NCBI GenBank assembly: GCA_030142905.1 | Contig: JASJOG010000098.1 | Location: 249,001-313,000, forward strand | Length of the DNA stretch: 64,000 nt | Direction of reading: 5' to 3' | Source: Heliopora coerulea | Taxonomy: Eukaryota > Cnidaria > Anthozoa > Scleralcyonacea > Helioporidae | Shown here: positions 54,301 to 63,300 of the stretch, piece by piece | Layout: each line of letters opens with the position of its first letter | Position numbering within the stretch: the first letter of the stretch is position 1 | Made by a program: the position numbers and the translations under genes | The notes under the pieces: model-generated | What the model saw: the letters and a program-made list of their open reading frames with translations, nothing else | Told to the model about the DNA's origin: nothing | Databases searched by the model: none

Positions 54301-57300
54301 ATAGTCTTTGCCATTCCTATTGCCGACAGCATTCCGAAGGAACAACTGAGTGATGCTAAGAAGTTTGTGCGCGGCGTCATAGATGGTCTAATAGTATCTC
54401 CTCAAAGAACACACGTTGGACTTCTGGGTTATTTCGATTACCCGCGAGTCGAGCTCAAGTTGGACACATTTTACGACAAGGAGGACATCTTACGAGCTCT
54501 TTCTTCTATGTCGAATGTCGATGGTTTTAATAATACTCGAATTGACTCTGCCCTTCGAACTGCCCAAACAGACATCTTCTCGCAAGCAAACGGTTTAAGA
54601 GCAAACGTTCCTAAGGTCCTCGTCTTTCTAGCCTCGGGTGATGCCACTGATCAAAATCTTAAAGCAGCTTCTGCGCCCCTAAAGCTGTCTGGAACCACCA
54701 TTATACCGCTGGTTATTGGAAACCTTGAAACGAGGGCGGTCGCACCGATGGGAACAAGTTCTCGTCATTATTTCTCATCGGATAGTATCGACAACTTGGC
54801 TTCCAGACTGGACAAGATTTCTCAGAAGTTATGCTCGGGTAAGGTTTCTGGAAATTGGAAAACAATTCCCACAATTTCGTACGTTTCACATCCTACTCAA
54901 GCAGTTCTGTCGATAAATGTTGTAGATGTGCGAGCTTGGAGATATCTTAGATGATCGATGGACGTTTATCAAGCCCTAACCTCAACAAAACGATTCGAGG
55001 GCCTCAGACGGGGATCGAGCCCTCAACCTTCTGATGTCCGGTGAGACGCTCTAACCATTAAGCTACTAAGACTCAGATGTTGAGCTAAAGTGGAAGTTTG
55101 ATGTATGTGCTGCCTAAGTGGCAGCCACGATATATTGATAATGACATCAAGTCGATATATGTTGACAACATACATATGACGGCTCAGAAATCGTTTTTCT
55201 GAAGTTAGAGCTTGACAAACGTTCATCGATCATCATCCAAGAATACGTTCTGTTAAAATATACTTCCATAGACACAAGAGTTTGCGGTAACGTCATGTCG
55301 TTCATGGTCTAGTTTTGCTGAGCTTTCGTCCTCGACACTCAAAGCAGGACACTTCAGCTCAGTAAAACGTAACCATAAGCAAAGTGACGTTACCACAAAC
55401 TCTTGTGTCTAATTAATGAATTTATCGTCATGCCAAACTTTAAATCTGTTAAACTTCAATAGATTTCGTTGGAGGGTATGGATTTAAAAGAAAGACCTAG
55501 GGAACAAACAAACAAATGCAAAAATTATCCAAAAACAATACGCGCAGTTCATGGCAACGTCAGTCATATATTATACGCACTGTTCAAAATCTAAAATTTA
55601 AGTTAATTTGTTAAATTTTTGGGTTCCACTAACTTGGTTTAAGCTCCTCAATATTTAATTGATCAAAAGAGAAAGCATCTTGTTAATTTGGTAAATGAAT
55701 GAACGAGTGAACGAGAAAACTAACAAGTGAACGAACGAACGAACGAACGAACGAACGAATGAATAAATGCCAATGATTTATCGGGTGAGTGAATGAATAA
55801 ATAAATCAATTAAATGACAGTTAGAATTATTTTGTTGTGCTCTCATTTTTCGGACTTTATTCACTTTTTCTCGCAGTATAGTTTATGAGAACGCTTATGA
55901 GATCTAACATGTCTATTTTGTCTTCTTAGCAACTCTTCTCACATCAACTGTCGCCAAACCAAAGCAAAACTCCATTCCACGTATTAGTGGAATTTCCAGG
56001 CTGTTCTTGAAAGCTGCAATGACTCAGAAAAATTCTCATGACACTAATGTGAAGCTACATTCTAATGCCGAATCTCAGAAGCCACTAATAAATGTCCCCG
56101 TACGAACAAAACCTGTTTTAATGAGAAAACCCGTCACTCCGGAGTTACCCTCTGGAAAACCTAACGTCATCGTAGGAACCCCAGGAATGACAAAGGCGAC
56201 TCCTTCAAAAGTAATCAATGAAGCTGCTATCGATTTTTCTTCAGCCTTGGCTCAACCAGTTACCAAGCCATCTCAGTTCAAATTGAATAATTCTAAGAAT
56301 GATGGTCAAATCCCGGACAAAGGTAAAGGATTTTAAATAGAATGAAAATTCAAGAATTTCAACATTTACCAACTATCAAGGACTGATATAATGTTTAATT
56401 ACTATGAGTTCAACTAAAATCTAATGATGACATTATTTTCCTTTAAAATACTCTCATTGCAGATCAAAATACTCTTAATTGTATTTTTCATTGGACATAG
56501 ATTATTTAATTTAGATGTTTTTGAGTTAATTATATTTCTTGTCATCATTGATTACTTATTAACACTTATTTTTCTTCTTCCCTTTCTTCTTTGTCTTCAT
56601 TTTCCTCTTCTTTTTTCTTCCTCCTCTTAATCTTCCTCCACCTCCTCCTCCTTTTCCTCCTTCTTCTCCTTTCTCTTCTCCTTCTTCTCCTTTCTCTTCT
56701 CCTTCTTCTCCTTTCTCTTCTCCTTCTTCTCCTTTCTCTTCTCCTTCTTCTACTTCTTCTTTTTCTTCTTTTTCTCTTTTTCTTTGTTCTTCTCATTCTT
56801 CTCATTCTTCTTCTTTTTCTTCTCCTTCTTCTTTTTTTCCTTCTTCTTGTTCTTGTTCTTCTTTCTCTTCTCCTTCTTCTTTTTCATCTCCTTCTTCTTC
56901 TTTGTCTTCTTCTTACTTTTCTCTTTCTCTTTTTTTCTTCTTCTTCCTCTACTCCTTCTGCTTCTTCTACTTTTCATTCTATTTCTTTTTGTTCTTTTTC
57001 TTCTTCATCTTCTCCTTCTTTTTCTCCTTCTTTTTATCCTTCTTTTTCTTCTATTTCTTTTTGTTCTTCTTTTTTTCCTTTTTCTTCTTTTTCTTCTTCC
57101 TCTTCTCCTTCTTCTATTTCTTTTCCTTCTTCTTTTTCTTCGTCTTTTTCTCCTTCTTTCCCTTCTTTTTTTTCTTCTTCTTTTTCTTCTTCTTCTCCTC
57201 CTCCTACTTCTTTTTTTCTTTTTCTTCTCCTTCTTTTGGTATTTCTTCTGATTTTTTTCTTCTCCTCCTTCCTCTCCTTCTTCCTTTCCCCACTTTTTCT

Positions 57301-60300
57301 GTCTCCTTCTTCCTTTCCTTTAAGTATTCATTGTCCTTCTCCCTCTCCTTCTTCCTCTCCTCCTCCTCCTCCATTATTACTATTGGTTCTCCTCCTCCTC
57401 TTTCCCCCTCACCCTCACCTTCTCCTTCTCTTTCTCTGCCTTGTTCTTTTTTACTATCTCCTTCTCTACTTTCCTCTTCTCTTTCTCTTTCTCCTTTTCC
57501 TTCACCCTCTCTTTCTCCTTCTTCCCCTCCTTTTCCTTTGTTATCTTTTTGTTCACCTTCTCTTCCTCCTTCTTCTTCTTCTTCGTCCTCGAGATTTTTA
57601 TATTACGAAACCATTGATAGGGTTTAATTTTCACTGCAGCAAACTTTGAAGATAATTTAATTTTGAATAGACAATTCGTAGCAGTGTTGTATGCGAGGTT
57701 AATATTTGAAATATTAATCTGTTTTAGTTCACCAATTGAGATATTCTACCACAAAAAAGGAGTAACTCAGGTGTTAATGTATGGAATCGTTTTATTTTGT
57801 TGTTAGGCTTCTGGAAGGACTGGAGTGCTTGGACCGAATGCTCGAAATCCTGTGGAATTGGGAAGAGCACTCGTGTTCGGTTATGCGACCGTGGTAAATG
57901 TGAAGGACAACCACTTGCTGAATCGTCCCCATGTAAACTGCAAGACTGTATAGGTAAAGTGAAATTTAACCCTTCCAAGAATAACGAAGAGTACTCTGCT
58001 ATCTCACTCTGACTGACGCCAGACGACTTTAACACCAAAGGAGACCTCTAGTTCCAAAACTGTTCAAGACCATTCAGAAACATATGTATGTTATGCCGAA
58101 TTAAGCTACTTTCACCACTTAAACATCTACATAATCTGAAGCATCGACAGCATTCGAGGTCCAACGTCTAGAATCATTGGAGATCCCTTTAAATTTCTAC
58201 GGAGTCTCATACCTAGCAATGTTATGTATTTCACTCCATGTTGAATGAAATAATCTATCAGAGGAGACATGACCAATTAAGTGGTATCCCAAAGCCCTAT
58301 GCTTGACACTGAGTTGACTTTAATTGTGGTTCTTACGAGTGACGGAATTCTCCAACATGCTGGAATTTTATTTGATAGCGGCTTGAAGACCTATTTTTTA
58401 TTACTGAATTGATTGCTTATGCTGTTTGGTTAGCAAAGTACCCCAGTATGAAAGAAATTGAATTTAAAAAAGTTCTACTGACCTATGTTTCGGCGTCAAA
58501 CTTATTACGTTTTCCTGTGTTTGTTAACGGAATACCTCTGAAGGCTGGAAGCTCAACAGAGGGTTTGTGATAGCCTAGAGATAATACTAGGTTAAATACG
58601 TTTACTACGGCAAGGATGTGGGGAAACGATGTTCGTCCAAAAGAGACTCGTAGGTTTCTCAGTTCACATATTGTTAAAGTACAATTAGTACTGGTCACAA
58701 CAGACCGTAATGACGTGCAACTCTCCACAGCGCAGCACTATTCAGCCCAATACAACTCAAAACAGTGAAGCACACAGCGCAGCACTATTCAGCCCAATAC
58801 AACTCAAAACAGTGAAGCACAGCATCGTGAAGCAGCCTGGCACAGCTCTGAATCACAAGCAAGCCAATTTGATGCAATGCGATGCAATATAACAAAAAGC
58901 GAAGCTACACAACACAACACAGCACACCACAGCACAGCACCACACAACACGACATAATACACCACAACACAGCACACCACAGCACAGCACAGCACAACAC
59001 AACACACCACAAACACACCACAACACACCACAACGCAACATACCACAACACAGCACAGTACAGCAGAGCACAACACAGCACAACACAGCACAACACAGCA
59101 CAACACAGCACAGCACAGCACAGCGCAACACAACACATCAAAACACAGCACAGCAAAACACAACACAACACAACAAAACACAACACAACACAACACAACG
59201 CAACAAAACACAACACAACACAACTCAGCACAACGCAACGCGAAACCGCACAATATCACAGAACACAACGCAGTACAATGAAAATGACTCAAAACATTAA
59301 AGCGCATTGAAATGTTAGGCTAAACAACATCATGCAATGCCTCTCAAAGCGAACTAACGCAATGTTACATCACGCAACAAAAACCAGCTGGTCACGGTAC
59401 GCTCTCGGATGTTACATGACACGGTACTACACAGTAGATCACAACGCAACGCAATGCCATAGAACTGATCGAAGCAACACAAAACATGACAGTGGAACGT
59501 AATGCCTTCCAAACAAATGAAACAACGCAAAGCATGGTAGTACATTGCAACTAAATTTGAGAGAACTTATATAATTTGTGAGTGTATTTGTGGTAGCTTC
59601 GTTTATTACGATTTTAGATGCATTAAATTACGTTTCGTTTTTACCCTTAGCGTGCAATCATAACCTTGACCTGGTTCTGGCCGTTGACTCCTCCGACGCA
59701 GTCTCTAAAGACGGCTGGAAAAAGATCAAAGCGTTCATGAAGGGTATTCTCGATGCCTTCCGAATATCTGAGGCGGAAACACACGTCGGGATTCTTACTT
59801 TCTCGTCAGTTCCTTATTTAGAAAGTCGCCTTTTGGAAAATTTTAAGAAAGATGATATAGTCCTTTTGATTAACAACATGGAACAACTTCAGGGAAAACA
59901 GCGACGTATTGATAAAGCGCTACAAATGGCTGTTGCTGAATTCTTTTCACCCAAGGCCCGTGGCTACAGGGAAGACATGAGCAAGGCTTTGGTACTTATC
60001 ACAGGCGGTAACCCTACCGAAGGCTCAGAGAGTTTATCCACGGCTGCCAAACCGCTGCAACAAAATGGCGTTTCAGCAGTTGCTGTTGGCATTGGTTCGG
60101 ATATCGATGAACCTCAGTTAAAGGCCGTTGGACGCGAGCAGAGACGTTCCTTTAAAGTGACCAACTATGAAGATCTGCTATCATATGTTTATTCTGTGGT
60201 GAATGATTTATGTCAAGGTAATTAATGAAAATACCTGCTGTCTGTAAACAACTACAATTAGCTGCCGCTGTTGGTTTTGATGATGGCACTAGTATTGTTA

Positions 60301-63300
60301 CTGTTACTGCTACTGGTAGAGGCATTAGTATTGATAGTGGTTGTCGTAGTGGTTGTGGTAATGGTAGTGGTTGTAATAGTATTAGTGGGAGCTATAGTCA
60401 AGTGGTGGAAGTAGTGGAACTGGTAGTGGTAGTTGAGATGTAGTCATTGTGGTAGAAGTGGATGTTACAGTAGAGATAAAGGAGGAGGTTGGGGTAGTGG
60501 TAGTTCTAGTAGTAATAATAGTTGAAGTTTAAGGTCCTGATAGTGCTCGTGGTAGTGGCTGTGTTACTGTTAGAGATAGTGGTTGTGATAGTGGTAGTGG
60601 TAGAGGTAGTGATAGAGATAATTGGAGCTAAGTGTCACCTATCACCTTTATGTTACGCTGTTTACGGCTTTCCGGCGTAATTTTTTAACTTTTATGATAA
60701 AAGTGGGAAGTTGAAGGCCCAAAACCCCACTTCGCAACGCGACGATGGTAGTACGTCGTAGTAAATTACTGTTAATCGTGACTTGTTGTAGCGGTTATTT
60801 GCCTGCAATAAGTCCTACTTGGTTGTACCACTTTATTGTTGATCGAAGTTGGTTGCAGTTGGTAGTAGTTGGTAGCAGCTAGTAGGATGTGAAAGTAGGA
60901 ATGGTTCGTATTCTCTTTTGTAGTTGTGCTGGTATCATTAATCGTTGTGGGGTTGGAAGGAATGGGACGGTTGCAATGCTTGCACTGCCACTGGCATTGG
61001 TGGTGGTGGTGAGGGTAACTGTAGTAATGGTAATCTTAATAGTAATTGATTGAGGTACTGGTAATAGTGGACGTGGAGATGGTATGAGGGGTGATGAAGA
61101 CATTCACCACAAATGTGATGTAGGCAGTGGAGGTTGTTGAGCCAGTGCTGGTGGTAGTCGCTGTCTTTATCGTAATTGCGTTAGTGATTGGCTTTGTACC
61201 TTACTTTATTTTGTGGTAACTATGGTTATCGTTCATGGTGGTGGTAGAGGTAGTATTGGTCACAAAAAATGGTGGCGGTCAAAATAGTGGTAGATCTTGT
61301 GATAGTCGGGTTAGTAATAATAATTTTGGTAGTGCTATTGATTGCCTTGCAGCAACCCTCGAAGTAGCGATGTTCAATAGTAGTTTTTGTATAAGTTTCA
61401 CTATACGCTTTTTAATTTAGAATAGACATCAGTTTATCAAATTGTTACTGTTGCTGTTAATTTATTGCTGTTGTGATAATCCTTTATAGTTTTATTATAA
61501 TGAAATAATATAAATTATAATGAAAGAATAATAACCCTTTATTATGTAATTTATTTCAGCCGGTCATACCAAGCCCCCACCACTACCTCCTCCTATTCCT
61601 AAACCAACTTTATCAAAAGTCAATCCTCCACCTCCTCCAGCTCCCGCTGGTGAACCGAAGTTGTCTTTGCCTACTAAGGAGATTGAGTCTCTAATTAGTA
61701 AGTTTAATCTTTTTACCTATTTCAAACTAGATATCCAGTTAGATAATTTATCATATGGGTGAACTTCTTTTGCAGTCCGTAGGTAAATTGACGCACGCTG
61801 GATGATCGAAAAACTTTCAGAATCCTATGATATTGCCCTCCCTGAAAATACGTTTTTATTAGGAACTCGTTGATTTTGGCACAAAAATTCCGAAAAGTTA
61901 AGGTAAACAGCAGCATCTGAGGACGAAAACACGTCCAGAACGTTTGAAAAAGGGAACAAAAGCTACATAAATTCCCTGTCTGCATTGTTTGTACGGTCCT
62001 TTTGGGAAAGTATTTATCTCTGGTTACTTACGAGAAAAGTTCTCCGGCAAAAGAGGTTCAGTAGAAAACCATAAACATAAGAAATTGACTTTTCTTTTAT
62101 TCCAGTCTTTTTTGTGGTATGTTTTGCATTTTCGAAGTGGACTCCATAGCGTTTAACGTACCAATACTTGATCAACATGTTTCATTCGTTCTTGAAAAAA
62201 TTTTCTATCACTTTTAACTGAATATATGACATACAAACTTATCTCGTTTCATTCCATGAAGTTATGTTCACTCAAAATTGGAGGAAGTTAAACCATGCTA
62301 GGTGGGAAAACTTTAATTAGGCACGCTAGCCATTTCAACAATGGGTTGATTTCCAGTTGGAATACTGAATGTCATGTCCTAGGTTTACGCTGTACAATAT
62401 GTCATAATCTGTGCAATCCTTTATCCTGACTTAATATTTTAATTTCATTTTATCCTCAGATAAATGGGGAACGTGGAGCAACTGGGCAGCATGCTCTCAA
62501 ACTTGCGGTGAGGGACAACGTGCACGATCGAGGGACTGTGCGGGGTATAACTGTACAGGACCTGCGTTGGATAAAGAGCCGTGCTTCCTCCAGGATTGTC
62601 CAGGTAATGGGAGTGAGACTTTGGCAAATATCGACTTCACCATTGTTAAATTGACTACAAACTATTATGGTTGCATTTAAAAATCTTTTAAATTTTTTTT
62701 TAACTTCTTTTGTTTCGTATTTCAAATCTCTTAATGTAAACTAAAAATATTTTACGGTTATAAGTGTAAATGTCTCAGTACGGTTAAGGGCTTGGGTTCG
62801 AAATATCATTAAAGTAGAGCCCGGTTTGTCTTTCCGCTATCAACAGCTTTTATCTAGCCATAATAATGGTGGGATATTAATGGAGCATGAGTGAATCATA
62901 GACCACATCAATCTAGGACCTCTGCGAGCAAGATGGGAAGCTCAACCTCTTTGCAGATGATGATATTCAGCAAAACATGCGGTAATAATCACAATTCTGA
63001 AAGAAATCTTCCTCCAGTCTCCACATCCTGCTCCTCTCCGCATACCAGTCACAGTGCGTAATTAAAAAGGCCAACACTTGCCACTGACCATTCTTTTATC
63101 AAATGTTCAGTTTACATTTGGAATTGAAGCTCTTTAATATGTGAAATACTTGAGTCAAAAAAGTGATGTGGCTGAGGAAAACTTTTGCATGTGAAACCTG
63201 GCATATAAAACATTGTTATCTTACAGATGCGTAATTCCAAATCCACTGATTGAGATTAAATTGAGAAATGAATTTTTATCACCGGTCATTTTTTAACATT

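Noticed and set aside
56591..57649. 352-codon plus-strand ORF rich in Leu, Ser and Phe
   Set aside because: It is the translation of the polypyrimidine tract. All three frames stay open with low-complexity residues and there are no domain signals.
58804..59307. 167-codon minus-strand Cys/Val/Leu ORF
   Set aside because: It is a shadow of the ACACAACACAGC repeat; the overlapping frames are equally open.
60225..60443. 72-codon Gly/Ser/Val ORF
   Set aside because: It begins just after the VWA3 donor and is made of GGTAGT repeats.
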